Origin: Martelella alba
GTDB lineage: Bacteria > Pseudomonadota > Alphaproteobacteria > Rhizobiales > Rhizobiaceae
NCBI RefSeq assembly: GCF_006516955.1
Contig: NZ_VHLG01000002.1
Coordinates: 310,001 to 374,000 of the forward strand
Direction of reading: 5' to 3'
Length of the DNA stretch: 64,000 nt
Both the position numbers and the translations under genes were made by a program. Positions within the stretch are counted from its first letter, which is position 1; every line of letters begins with the position of its first letter. This document shows positions 14,429-23,639 of the stretch, one piece after another. Under the pieces are notes generated by a model, which did not search any database, had not been told where the DNA came from, and saw only the letters and a list, made by a program, of their open reading frames with translations.

Positions 14429-16705
14429 TCAACCTGAAACAGGCTCCACGCCCTGTTTTGCCAGATAGCGGGCGAAATCTTCCGCCGGGACCGGCCTTGA
14501 AAAGGCATAGCCCTGCAATGTCTCAACGCCGATCGCCTCAAGGATTTCGGCATGACGCCGGGTCTCGACACCTTCAGCCACGAGCCCGACATTGCGCGCC
14601 CGGGCAATGTCGACGATCGCTGCGATCACCTGTCGCTGCGCTTCGTCTGCAATGATCGGCGAAATCAGCTGACGGTCGATTTTCAACCGCGACGGACGCA
14701 ACCGCAACAGCGAGATGATCGAGGCGAAGCCGGTACCGAAATCATCCACTTCGATCTCAATGCCGCGTGCGCGCAAAGCTGCAAGATTGTTCACCATCGC
14801 CGCATTGCCATCGTCCAGATAAACGCTTTCGAGCACTTCGAAGGCCAGGCGACCGGGGGGCAGATCCAGTCCATCAAGATCCTCCATCAGATCGGGCGAG
14901 GCAAGCCTCGGGCCCGATACGTTGACGGAAAGACGCGGCAGGAAAAGCCCGGCACCGTCCCAGGCCTTGAGGTGCTCAAGCGTTTTTCTCAGGACGATGG
15001 CATCGATCCGGCTCGTCAAGTTCATCATTTCAGCAGCCGGCATGAAGCTGTCCGGCGTCAGAATGCCACGTGTCGGATGCTGCCAGCGGACCAGCGCCTC
15101 GGCCCCGGTCACCGCATGGGTGATGGCGCGAAGCTGCGGCTGGAAAAACACCACGAGCTGATCATCCTCGATGGCGCTGACAATATCATCAGCGATCTGG
15201 CGAATATCGGCCGAGCGCCTGCGCATCGTCTCATCAAAGAAGCAAACACTGCCACGCCCGGTTTCTGACGCCGCCGTGAGCGCGATATCGGCTCTTCCCA
15301 GCATTTCCGTCCTGTCTTCGTCGCCAATAGCCCCCACCGCTATGCCGATGACTGTCCCGAGCCGGATCGTGTGATCATCAATCGCCACCGGCATTTCAAC
15401 AGCATCAACCACTTCTTGCAGCATTGCCGGCTTTTTGTCCTCCAGAATGGCCTCTGCGAAGATGATGATGAACTTGTCGCCGCCGATCCGCACCGCGATC
15501 GAGCTTGCATCGAGCACCTCGCGCAGGCGGGCTCCGATCGTGGCCAGCACCCGGTTACCGACATCCGGCCCATGGGTCAGATTGACATTCTTGAAGCGGT
15601 GAATGTCGATCAGCATTACGGAAAACGGTCCTGGCCTGCCCACCTGTCCCCGGCGCCACATCTCCAGATAGCGATAGTTTCTCAGCCCGGTGGCCTCGTC
15701 ATGTTCGGCCAGATAGGCAAGCCGGCGGTCGCGACTGCTCAAGGCCGTCGTACTGACCTTCAGCTGATCATTGCTCTTGCCGCGCGTCCAGGAAAAATAA
15801 AGCGCCAACAGAACCACGGAAAAGGCGCAGAGCCCTGAAAGACCCGTCAGAACATAGATGCCGATCCTCTGCGAAAGACTGAAACCCCAGCCCGATTTGG
15901 GCATACCGGCCAATACCCAGTCCGCCGGCAGCAGGCGCAGTTCAGTCGGCCCTGGCCAGTAGGCATCAACAGGCAATGTGACCAGCTGATCCGCCCTGCC
16001 AGCCTCAATGGCCCCGACCGCAGGCGCGCCAAGAGCCACATGCCCGTCCCTGTCGACAATGGCGCACACGACACCAAACTGGGAAGCCTCTGATACAGTG
16101 CTGGCAAAAAGAGCGGCAATATTGATCACAACGACCAGGCTCCGCCGCCCGGGATTGACAGTGTCGCCTTGCCCTGAGGGCGGCAAGGGTTGTAGCAAAC
16201 CGATAAAATATCCGCCATCTTCCTTGGGATCGGCGGTCACAAGGCTCACCGCCGCACGCCTGTTCACCAATTCGGCAGGATCCTGCCAGGCCGCTCCGTG
16301 ATACAGCCAGTCGAGGGCGGCCCGGTTATAACCATGGCTGAAGCGAATACCATTGCTGTCAAGAATGGCAGCGGCGGCGACATTTTCATTGCGAATGAGA
16401 AAATCTTCCACCAGCCGGTCAAAGGCAATCTCAGACACCGCACCTCTCTGCTCGGCAATGACATTGCCGATACCGTGCTGTAACGCCGCAACACCGGCAA
16501 AATCCCTAAGCAGGTCATCCCTGATATGCGCCAAAGCGCTTGCTATTGTGGCACGCTGATCATCAACGCGGCTTTTCCCGGCCCAAACGCCGAACAATAT
16601 GGCTGCAACAACAATCGTAACGAACGCCAAAACGCCAAACAAGACATGCGAATGCTTGCGCAGCCGCAGTTCATCAGTCCGTCCGGCCATATTGTTAGTT
16701 TCCAT
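14429..16705 (-). CDS. Membrane GGDEF-EAL protein, probable c-di-GMP phosphodiesterase
   Basis: 758 residues. Transmembrane segment 1 is at about 19-41, a periplasmic sensor region follows to about 285, segment 2 is at about 287-312, and the GGDEF and EAL domains fill the rest. The GGDEF motif is degenerate, RIGGDKF, with Lys in place of the catalytic Glu, and no RxxD inhibitory site precedes it, so cyclase activity is unlikely. The EAL domain keeps EALVRWQHP, the Asn in SVNVSG, DDFGTGFAS, KIDRQLI and AEGVET, so it should hydrolyse c-di-GMP. The start could also be the ATG at 16690. It is convergent with the arginase gene. Confidence 0.9.
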   Translation of the reverse strand: METNNMAGRTDELRLRKHSHVLFGVLAFVTIVVAAILFGVWAGKSRVDDQRATIASALAHIRDDLLRDFAGVAALQHGIGNVIAEQRGAVSEIAFDRLVEDFLIRNENVAAAAILDSNGIRFSHGYNRAALDWLYHGAAWQDPAELVNRRAAVSLVTADPKEDGGYFIGLLQPLPPSGQGDTVNPGRRSLVVVINIAALFASTVSEASQFGVVCAIVDRDGHVALGAPAVGAIEAGRADQLVTLPVDAYWPGPTELRLLPADWVLAGMPKSGWGFSLSQRIGIYVLTGLSGLCAFSVVLLALYFSWTRGKSNDQLKVSTTALSSRDRRLAYLAEHDEATGLRNYRYLEMWRRGQVGRPGPFSVMLIDIHRFKNVNLTHGPDVGNRVLATIGARLREVLDASSIAVRIGGDKFIIIFAEAILEDKKPAMLQEVVDAVEMPVAIDDHTIRLGTVIGIAVGAIGDEDRTEMLGRADIALTAASETGRGSVCFFDETMRRRSADIRQIADDIVSAIEDDQLVVFFQPQLRAITHAVTGAEALVRWQHPTRGILTPDSFMPAAEMMNLTSRIDAIVLRKTLEHLKAWDGAGLFLPRLSVNVSGPRLASPDLMEDLDGLDLPPGRLAFEVLESVYLDDGNAAMVNNLAALRARGIEIEVDDFGTGFASIISLLRLRPSRLKIDRQLISPIIADEAQRQVIAAIVDIARARNVGLVAEGVETRRHAEILEAIGVETLQGYAFSRPVPAEDFARYLAKQGVEPVSG

Positions 16706-16888
16706 TTGGCACTCGCCCGCCCAACCCCGAACAATACTCAGACAGGATACAGGTTAAAAGGGCATCGCCACAAGTAGATGAAGTGCAACCCGTCGGACAG
16801 AACTTAAAACTGCATAGGGTGAGCCGGGCTGCCATGGCCTGTTTCTCGGAAAGGCTCGGCTGCAGAAGGATCGTCCGGTGCGAAAAAT

Positions 16889-17872
16889 TCAGCCGCCGCC
16901 GATCAGAATGCCGGCTGCCAGCACCAGCCCGCCGCCCAGAACAACCTGGAATGCAGCACGCAGAAAGGGCGTTTCCATATAGCGGTTCTGAATGAATGCA
17001 ATGGCCCATAGCTCGCAGAATACCACGACAATGGCGACGGCGGTAGCAATCCAGAAGTCGGGAATGAGATAGGGCAACGCATGGCCAAGACCACCAACAG
17101 CCGTCATGATGCCGGAAGCAAGGCCGCGTTTGACCGGCGAGCCGCGGCCAGACAGCTTGCCATCATCATGGGCAGCTTCGGTGAAGCCCATGGAGATACC
17201 GGCACCGACAGCAGCCGAAAGCCCGATCAGAAAGGTCTGCCAGGTATCCTGCGTGGCAAAGGCGGCGGCAAAAATCGGCGCAAGCGTCGATACCGAACCA
17301 TCCATCAAACCGGCCAGACCGGGCTGCACGAAGGTTAGAATGAACTGGCGATTGGCATGGGAATCTTCCTCTTCCAGAACCTCGGTCGGCGTGTGCTTGT
17401 CGGCAAGTTCACGCGCAATCGCGCCATGTCCCGCTTCCGCTGCAGCCAGATCTCCAAGGAGCTTGCGCGTATCGGCATCGCAGACGCGCTGTGCGGCCGC
17501 CCGGTAAAAGCGTTCCGACTGCGCCTCCATGTCAATGGTTGCGTTGCGGATCTTCTCCAGCGACAGTGTACCCATCAGCCAGTCGGGCCTGCGATCATAA
17601 AAGCCGCGAACATGGCCACGCCGGATCAGCGGAATATAGTCCCCGAAACGGCGCTTGTGCATATCGATCAGCACCTGGCGATGCCGGTTCTCCACCGCCG
17701 CCATGTCTTCAAACACCTTGGCCGATTGCGGAAAGTCAGCCTTAAGCCGGCTGGCATAGGCCTGGTAGATACGGGCATCGTCTTCCTCGGAGGAAATGGC
17801 AAGCGCCAGCACTTCCTGCTCGGACAGACTTTCAAATGAGCGCTTGGCGCCGGGAAAAAACGAGGGAGACAT
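16889..17872 (-). CDS. mbfA: Membrane-bound ferritin / iron exporter MbfA
   Basis: 327 residues. The N-terminal ferritin-like (Er/rubrerythrin) domain, about 15-165, carries the di-iron ligands in SSEEDDARIY, AAVENRHRQVL and MEAQSERFY plus AAAEAGHGAI. The C-terminal VIT1/CCC1 domain, about 180-327, has the hydrophobic segments, including FVQPGLAGLMDGSVSTLAP and AAVGAGISMGFTEA. In Agrobacterium and Bradyrhizobium, MbfA exports ferrous iron and is repressed by Irr when iron is low. Here an ICE-like palindrome lies 28-48 bases upstream, agreeing with that. Confidence 0.94.
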   Translation of the reverse strand: MSPSFFPGAKRSFESLSEQEVLALAISSEEDDARIYQAYASRLKADFPQSAKVFEDMAAVENRHRQVLIDMHKRRFGDYIPLIRRGHVRGFYDRRPDWLMGTLSLEKIRNATIDMEAQSERFYRAAAQRVCDADTRKLLGDLAAAEAGHGAIARELADKHTPTEVLEEEDSHANRQFILTFVQPGLAGLMDGSVSTLAPIFAAAFATQDTWQTFLIGLSAAVGAGISMGFTEAAHDDGKLSGRGSPVKRGLASGIMTAVGGLGHALPYLIPDFWIATAVAIVVVFCELWAIAFIQNRYMETPFLRAAFQVVLGGGLVLAAGILIGGG

Positions 17873-17899
17873 CTAGAACCTGTAAAACTTGCATTCTTT

Positions 17900-17920
17900 A
17901 GTTTAGAATTATTCTAAACT
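17900..17920. promoter_or_regulatory. ICE (Irr) box in front of mbfA
   Basis: TTTAGAATTATTCTAAA is the core of a 21-base palindrome (arms 17900-17909 and 17911-17920). It matches the TTTAGAA...TTCTAAA pattern of iron-control elements bound by Irr in rhizobia and lies 28 bases from the mbfA start, where binding would repress. Confidence 0.85.
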
Positions 17921-17990
17921 ATTTTGCAAAAATGTCAATCACCCTGCTGCGCTGCAGCGTATTCCGATACGGACGTGACAGGGGACAGGT

Positions 17991-19076
17991 TCAGACCTCT
18001 ACAGAAACATCGCTCAGCGGGCGTGAACAGCAGGCGAGCACATAGCCCTCATCAATCTCTTCGTCGAGAATGCCGCCATTATGCTGCATATCGACCTTGC
18101 CGGAGAGGCATTTGACCCGGCAGGTGCCGCAAATGCCGCTTTCGCAGGCCGAAGGAATACGAATGCCCGCCGATCGCGCGGTTTGCAAAAGCGTGAAGCC
18201 GGGCTCAGCCTCAACGGTCTGGCCGGTTTCGGTGAAGGACACGGAAAGACGCGCATCCTCCTCGCCGCTGTCGCCGACGACCACCATCGGCGCTGGCTTG
18301 TCCGGCTTGAAGCTCTCCTCGAAATAGCTGTCGGCCATGGGAAAACCCGAGCCGGCAAGCGATTCCCTGACCGTCGCCATGAAAGGTTCCGGCCCGCAGC
18401 AAAACACCTTGCGGTCAAGAAAATCCGGCACAAGAAGCGCAATCTTGGCCTTGTCGATCCAGCCCTTCAGCCCGGACCAGAGCTGGGTCCGTTCCAGTTC
18501 GGTAACGATGAAGCCGAGATTAAAGAAAGGCATGTAACGCGCCTTATATTCCAGTTCCCAGCGGAAAATGATGTCATTGGGTGAGCGGGCGCAATGGATA
18601 AAAGCGATATCGGCATCGGGATCGCGGTCACCGAGATCGCGTGTCATCGACATCATCGGGGTAATGCCCGAGCCAGCGGAGATGAACAGATATTTGTCGG
18701 CCGGGTGACGCACATAGGAAAAATCGCCAAGCGGCCCGATAGCCTTGAGCTTCATGCCGGGTTGAAGATGTTCGAACATCCAGCGCGTACCGATACTGTC
18801 AGCCTGCATCTTGACCGTGACCGCAATGGTGAACGGCCGCGACGGCGAAGACGAGATCGTATAGGTGCGCAGCACCGGCTCCGGCCCGACTGGCAGTTCC
18901 AGCGTGATGAATTGCCCTGGCAGATAGCGAAACCAGATATTCTTGGCCTCCGCCCGGAAGGTGAAGGTCATTACATCCGGGGCTTCCGGCGTCCAGGCCA
19001 CGCATTCAAGCATATGCTCGCGGGCATTCCAGGGCACCATTTCATCAATATGCTTGAACAGTGGATTCTTGACCAT
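17991..19076 (-). CDS. gbcB: Flavin/2Fe-2S reductase of a glycine-betaine-type monooxygenase
   Basis: 361 residues. The order is FAD-binding domain (about 25-120, RYLPGQFITLEL and RTYTISSSPSRP), NAD-binding domain (about 125-235, SAGSGITPMMSM), and C-terminal plant-type ferredoxin (about 275-361, CESGICGTC with a distal Cys in LACCSRP). It passes electrons from NADH to the Rieske oxygenase. The oxygenase gene is directly upstream, 32 bases away, so they form an operon. The closest known pair is GbcAB, which demethylates glycine betaine to dimethylglycine; a related betaine such as stachydrine or carnitine is possible. Confidence 0.85.
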   Translation of the reverse strand: MVKNPLFKHIDEMVPWNAREHMLECVAWTPEAPDVMTFTFRAEAKNIWFRYLPGQFITLELPVGPEPVLRTYTISSSPSRPFTIAVTVKMQADSIGTRWMFEHLQPGMKLKAIGPLGDFSYVRHPADKYLFISAGSGITPMMSMTRDLGDRDPDADIAFIHCARSPNDIIFRWELEYKARYMPFFNLGFIVTELERTQLWSGLKGWIDKAKIALLVPDFLDRKVFCCGPEPFMATVRESLAGSGFPMADSYFEESFKPDKPAPMVVVGDSGEEDARLSVSFTETGQTVEAEPGFTLLQTARSAGIRIPSACESGICGTCRVKCLSGKVDMQHNGGILDEEIDEGYVLACCSRPLSDVSVEV

Positions 19077-19108
19077 GAATTCTCAGCTTCCGGGACTTCT
19101 CGGTTTTC

Positions 19109-20353
19109 TCAGGCAACGACGGAAAGCGGCTGCGCCGGGCCGGAAAGCCGGCGCGCAAGCGTGTTGGCATACCATTCGACAAACTGCATCACGCCGCCTT
19201 CATCTTCTTGACTGTATGGCCCGGGCTCATAGGCCGGCGAACGGATGCCGCGGGCATTTTCCTCAACGATCCGGCGATCCTGATCATTGGTCTCGACCCA
19301 GACATGGGTCAGCTCGGCAAGGTCATAGTCAATGCCCTCGATGGCATCCTTGTTGACCAGCCAGGTTGTGGTCACCTCGGTCTCCTCCGGCCCAAGCGGC
19401 AAAACGCGGAAGGAGATCGTGTGATCGATCAGGAAATGGTTCCAGGTCGTTGGATAGTGGAACAGCAGAAGTGTGCCGATATTGCGCGTCGTTACATCCG
19501 GCGACAGCAGTTTCTTCACGGCTGGCATTCCGCTCATCGTATAGCTTTCCGCCCCTTGGATCAGCGGCATGCGGGCGACACGATATTGCCCGTCAACCCC
19601 CATATCGAAACGGGACGGCAGGCCGCCCGCCTCGCAATGCGCCCAATGAGCGAGAATTTCAGGGTCATCCATCATGCCTTGAACGCCCGTAACCGAGGAC
19701 GCCTCTGGATAGGTGCGGCAAAGCTCGGGATGATTGGCCGAGCAGTGATAGCATTCGCGGTTATTTTCCCAGACGAGCTTCCAGTTGCCCTTCTCCACGA
19801 TCGTCGATTTGAAGGCGACCTTGGCCTCGGCAATGCGATGCGGTGCCATATAGGGGCCGATCGCGGCGCGCAAGGGCGCGATATCGGGCGCCTCATCCGC
19901 AAGGCAGATAAAGACATAACCTGCAATCGTCTCGCAATGGATCGGCTTCAGCCCGAATTTCGCCTTGTCGAAATCGTCGCCCATGTGACGGACAAATTGC
20001 AAGGTGCCGTCGAGATCATAGGTCCATTGGTGATAGGGACAGACCAGCTTCGCAGACGTTCCCTTTTCCGTGGTGCAGACCCGTGAGCCACGATGCCGAC
20101 AGGAATTATGCAGCGCCCGGATCTGCTGATCACGCCCGCGGGTCAGGATCACAGCATATTCACCCACCTGGAGGGTGAGATAATTGCCGGGCTTAGGCAA
20201 CTCGCAATCATGGCCGACAAACAGCCAGTCGCGATAATAGAATTCCTCCATATCAACGCGGAAAAAATCCGGGTCGGTATAGAAGGATCTGGCAAGGGTG
20301 AAGCCGTCCTTGCGGGTCTTCAGCCCTTCAAGCATCTGCTGGCGTATGGTCAT
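19109..20353 (-). CDS. gbcA: Rieske oxygenase, glycine betaine demethylase type
   Basis: 414 residues from the ATG at 20353, with GAGG upstream. The Rieske cluster ligands are CRHRGSRVC (C-x-H) near residue 90 and CPYHQW (C-x2-H) near 109. The mononuclear iron site is in NNRECYHCSANHPE near 200. The body agrees well with what I recall of Pseudomonas GbcA, including LVCPYHQWTYDLDG, KGNWKLVWENNREC and the C-terminal TNDQDRR and PAYEPGPYS. The reaction is oxidative removal of one methyl group from glycine betaine as formaldehyde. The substrate is inferred from likeness. Confidence 0.86.
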   Translation of the reverse strand: MTIRQQMLEGLKTRKDGFTLARSFYTDPDFFRVDMEEFYYRDWLFVGHDCELPKPGNYLTLQVGEYAVILTRGRDQQIRALHNSCRHRGSRVCTTEKGTSAKLVCPYHQWTYDLDGTLQFVRHMGDDFDKAKFGLKPIHCETIAGYVFICLADEAPDIAPLRAAIGPYMAPHRIAEAKVAFKSTIVEKGNWKLVWENNRECYHCSANHPELCRTYPEASSVTGVQGMMDDPEILAHWAHCEAGGLPSRFDMGVDGQYRVARMPLIQGAESYTMSGMPAVKKLLSPDVTTRNIGTLLLFHYPTTWNHFLIDHTISFRVLPLGPEETEVTTTWLVNKDAIEGIDYDLAELTHVWVETNDQDRRIVEENARGIRSPAYEPGPYSQEDEGGVMQFVEWYANTLARRLSGPAQPLSVVA

Positions 20354-20697
20354 GGCGGCCTCGCGCGATGAAATGAAAGCAATTGTGATCATTAAAACAC
20401 CGCCCGGTTGCGGCCTGCATCTCATCTACGACATGACTTTCGTGAATGACGACACGCTGTCATTCACGCTGAAAAACCGGCCGCAGGAGAAATGCGCCCG
20501 ATAGGCGCACTCTTACGTTCACGACACCTATGGACGCATCCTGTTGTCACCTGGCCTTTGCCAGTTCTTATAAATATTTCACATCATTCGCGCCAAATTC
20601 CCTGTTGCAACGGCAAATTTCTGGCTTATCATTCCTGCATACTTGCATATTAGTTTCTGCAAGTTGAAATTTTTGAAGACTTTTGGGAGGTCTCTTC
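20354..20697. other. Divergent intergenic region gbcA / pectate lyase
   Basis: About 340 bases without a gene. It contains the inverted repeat at 20441-20468 and, nearer the lyase, an AT-rich stretch (20570-20680) that should hold its promoter. Confidence 0.6.
20441..20468. promoter_or_regulatory. Operator-like inverted repeat upstream of gbcA
   Basis: CGTGAATGAC-8 bases-GTCATTCACG, perfect 10-base arms, 88 bases upstream of the gbcA start. It could bind an activator of the gbcAB operon. Confidence 0.55.
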
Positions 20698-22287
20698 ATG
20701 TCACGTTTTTCGCAGCGGACCGTCGCACGGCTGACGGCGTCCGCAGCCTTTGTGCTGCTTTCTGCAGGCTTCGCCGTAACGGCGCTTGCCGCAGGCGCCA
20801 CACCATCCGACCCATCGCTGTTTAATATTGAAGGCTATGCCGCTGTCGCTGGCGTCACCGGTGGCGGGGTCTATTCGGAGGATGATCCGCGCTATATCAA
20901 GGTCGCGACGGCAGACGAATTTCTCAACGCCCTTGCCAGCATATCCGATACCGACAACGAACCCTATCGCGTCATCGAGATCACCGCAGATCTTGATCTC
21001 GGCTATATCGAGGCTGGCGGCGATGCCACAGCGGCAAAATATCCGTTCTTCACGGCGCATAATCCGGCACTCACCAGCGCTGTGCTGAAGAAAACCGGCG
21101 TTTCCAAAATCAATATCACCGGCTTTGACGGATTGACAATCTATTCAAAAAACGGCGCGACCATCCGACATGCCGGCTTCAACATTGATGACGGACAGAA
21201 CCTGATCATCCGCAATCTCACCTTTGACGAAATGTGGGAATGGGATGAGAAAACCGCCGGTGATTACGATGAAAATGACTGGGATTACATCACCATCGGC
21301 AATTCCAAGAAAAGCGCGGTCGGCGCGGTCTGGATTGATCACTGCACCTTTTACAAGGCCTATGACGGGATCGTCGACATCAAGCGCGGCGCCTCCAACC
21401 CGGCCGACAATGGCCCCGACACCCAGGCACAGAACGGTATCACCATTTCCTGGACCAAGATCCTGCCCGGCAGCGGCAATCCGGATTTCATGAAGGAACA
21501 GTTCGACGCGCTGGAGGCAAACCGGGCTGCCTATCCCTTCTATGATTTCCTGCGCTCCTTCATGACGGAGGACCAGATCATGGAAGTCGAGATGCCGGTG
21601 AAGAAAGGCCACCTGATCGGCTCATCCTCGAAGAAGGAAAAACCCGGCTTCGTCGTCACCCTCGCCCACAATTATTACAAGGATTTGCAAGACCGCATGC
21701 CGCGGCTGAGAACCGGTGATGTTCAGGTCTATAATCTTGTCGCCGATGCCGCGGATGTGCGTGAAACCATGGCCTGGTACGACAAGCTGCTGGCCGATAA
21801 CCCGGACAAGGCGGCAAAGCTTGGTGGCGATCCCTACAAGCTGAAGCTTTACACCAATGGCTCGATCTCGACGGAAAGCGGCGCGGTCATGGTGCGCAAC
21901 AGCATTTACAAAGGCGTCCAGACGCCGCTGCGCAACAACCAGTCCAAGCCCGAGGATCCGACCTATACCGGAGCGATCGAAGCTTTCAACACCAGAATGG
22001 AACTGCTTGCCGGCGCCGATGATGATTTGATCCCAGCACCGCAATCCACCATTACCGACGCGAGCGGTACCCAGTGGATCGTCTGGCAGGGTGACAGCGG
22101 CGTGTCCGGCACACCTCTTGGCCCGACCGAAGCACCGCCGATCCCCTTCAAGTGGAACAATGGCGAGCCGCCGGTTCCGCAGAACCTGTTTGATACAGAC
22201 AAGGTGGAAGCGGTCGTCACCAGCGATGCCGGCGCCGGTGCGATCACGCTTTCGACCGCCGAATGGCTCAGTCCAATAAACAAATAA
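20698..22287 (+). CDS. Secreted pectate lyase, polysaccharide lyase family 1
   Basis: 529 residues from the ATG at 20698, with GGGAGG 7 bases upstream. The signal peptide is residues 1 to about 33 (MSRFSQRTVARL, hydrophobic core, AL-AAG cleavage region). The PL1 beta-helix shows the usual signatures: IDDGQNLIIRNLTFDE near 165, VWIDHCTFYKAYDGIVDIKRG near 215 with calcium-binding acidic residues, and HNYYKDLQDRMPRLRTG near 325 with the catalytic Arg. It cleaves de-esterified pectin by beta-elimination outside the cell. No pectin transporter or uronate genes are adjacent. Downstream is repeat element B. Confidence 0.9.
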   Translation: MSRFSQRTVARLTASAAFVLLSAGFAVTALAAGATPSDPSLFNIEGYAAVAGVTGGGVYSEDDPRYIKVATADEFLNALASISDTDNEPYRVIEITADLDLGYIEAGGDATAAKYPFFTAHNPALTSAVLKKTGVSKINITGFDGLTIYSKNGATIRHAGFNIDDGQNLIIRNLTFDEMWEWDEKTAGDYDENDWDYITIGNSKKSAVGAVWIDHCTFYKAYDGIVDIKRGASNPADNGPDTQAQNGITISWTKILPGSGNPDFMKEQFDALEANRAAYPFYDFLRSFMTEDQIMEVEMPVKKGHLIGSSSKKEKPGFVVTLAHNYYKDLQDRMPRLRTGDVQVYNLVADAADVRETMAWYDKLLADNPDKAAKLGGDPYKLKLYTNGSISTESGAVMVRNSIYKGVQTPLRNNQSKPEDPTYTGAIEAFNTRMELLAGADDDLIPAPQSTITDASGTQWIVWQGDSGVSGTPLGPTEAPPIPFKWNNGEPPVPQNLFDTDKVEAVVTSDAGAGAITLSTAEWLSPINK

Positions 22288-22297
22288 AACCATCCGG

Positions 22298-22320
22298 GGC
22301 GCAGGAGGCAATCCTGCGCC
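22298..22320. terminator. Hairpin flanking repeat B, left copy
   Basis: GGCGCAGGA-n5-TCCTGCGCC right after the pectate lyase gene. Near-identical hairpin recurs on the other side of the element at 22534-22556. Confidence 0.6.
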
Positions 22321-22326
22321 CTCAGA

Positions 22327-22527
22327 CTGCTGACAAACCTCGCCCCCTTTTACTGATGTCATGCCTGTGCTTGTCACAGGCATCCAGCCGACGCGCGTCC
22401 GCGCGGCGAAAGACTCTTATAATCCAATGCCCTGAAGAGCCTGGATCCCCGTGACGAGCACGGGGATGACGACAGAGGGGGCGGCTATTCCACCCCAAAC
22501 AGGCAATCCGAATGGCTTTGTCAGCAG
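22327..22527. repeat. MITE-like intergenic repeat, copy B (201 bp)
   Basis: It has the same terminal inverted repeats as copy A: CTGCTGACAAA (22327-22337) and TTTGTCAGCAG (22517-22527), both perfect. Internal hairpins ATGCCTGTG/CACAGGCAT and ATCCCCGTG/CACGGGGAT appear in the reverse order to copy A. It is flanked by two direct copies of a different, local hairpin (GGCGCAGGA/TCCTGCGCC). Confidence 0.82.
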
Positions 22528-22533
22528 CCTGGC

Positions 22534-22556
22534 GGCGCAGGAGACGATCCTGCGCC
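22534..22556. terminator. Hairpin flanking repeat B, right copy
   Basis: GGCGCAGGA-n5-TCCTGCGCC, direct repeat of 22298-22320 with changes only in the loop. Confidence 0.55.
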
Positions 22557-22651
22557 TTGCTTCTTCCGCCTTTTCCTTGCCCTGGGGCCAAGAATTTCCT
22601 TTCGCTTGATGGTCCACCGTTCTAAACGGACAGATCGAAAGGAATGCGAAA

Positions 22652-23623
22652 ATGGCGCAGATCATCGATTGCAGGCAAAATCTGGATGAAGCCCTTGCCG
22701 CCGGTGTTAAAACACTCAGCGAAGGTGCGCTCGTTGCCATTCCGACAGAGACGGTTTACGGGCTGGCGGCCGATGCCACCAATGCTGAAGCCATCGCGAA
22801 AATCTACGCGGCCAAGGGCCGCCCCGCCTTCAATCCGCTAATCTGCCACATGGCCGATCTTGCCATGGCCATGCGCTATGCCGTCTTTGACGAGATCGCG
22901 CTGAAGCTGGCGAAAGCCTTCTGGCCCGGCCCGCTGACACTGATCCTGCCACTGAAGGCTGACAGCGGCATTGCCGCTGCGGCGACTGCGGGTCTGCCGA
23001 GCGTTGGCATCCGCGTGCCGATGGGGTTCTCCAACCGTTTGATCGCAGCCTTTGACCGGCCGCTTGCGGCCCCCTCGGCCAATACATCCGGCCGGATCAG
23101 CCCGACAACAGCCCCCCATGTGGCAGCCGATCTCGGCGAAAAGATCGCACTGGTGATCGATAATGGTGCCGCCGATGTCGGCGTGGAATCGACCATTTTG
23201 AAAATCGCGGATGGTGAAATCACCCTGCTTCGCCCTGGCGGCATCAACCTTGACGCCGTTGAGACGCTGACTGGCATCGCCATTACCCGGAAGGAAAGTT
23301 TCGGTGCTATCGAGGCACCGGGGATGATGGCGTCCCATTACGCGCCCAATGCACCGGTCCGGCTCAATGCCACATCCGTTTTGCCGGGCGAGACGCTTGT
23401 CCTGTTCGGCCATCCCGAGATTGCCGATATCGACAATGCCGCACGGATCCACCAGTTGAGCGCGGCCGGCGACCTTGCAGAAGCCGCCGCGCGGCTTTAC
23501 GACATCATGAAACAGGCAGATGCGGAGAAGGCCTCGCGGATCGCCTTTTCGCCGATCCCGAAAACGGGCATTGGCGAGGCGATCAATGACAGGCTTTCGC
23601 GCGCCGCCGCCCCGCGCCCCTGA
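22652..23623 (+). CDS. Threonylcarbamoyl-AMP synthase (Sua5/YciO/YrdC)
   Basis: 323 residues. It makes threonylcarbamoyl-AMP from threonine, bicarbonate and ATP, the first step of t6A37 modification of tRNAs reading ANN codons. The YrdC domain (about 12-200) has the KR/ST pattern in IPTETVYGLAADATN, KGRPAFNPLICH and PSANTSGRISPT. The Sua5-type C-terminal domain (about 225-320) begins APGMMASHYAPNAPV, so this is the long Sua5 form rather than TsaC. AAGGAA precedes the ATG. An FAD-oxidase gene begins 16 bases after the stop and is probably in the same operon. Confidence 0.92.
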   Translation: MAQIIDCRQNLDEALAAGVKTLSEGALVAIPTETVYGLAADATNAEAIAKIYAAKGRPAFNPLICHMADLAMAMRYAVFDEIALKLAKAFWPGPLTLILPLKADSGIAAAATAGLPSVGIRVPMGFSNRLIAAFDRPLAAPSANTSGRISPTTAPHVAADLGEKIALVIDNGAADVGVESTILKIADGEITLLRPGGINLDAVETLTGIAITRKESFGAIEAPGMMASHYAPNAPVRLNATSVLPGETLVLFGHPEIADIDNAARIHQLSAAGDLAEAAARLYDIMKQADAEKASRIAFSPIPKTGIGEAINDRLSRAAAPRP

Positions 23624-23639
23624 CGCACAGGAGATCCCG

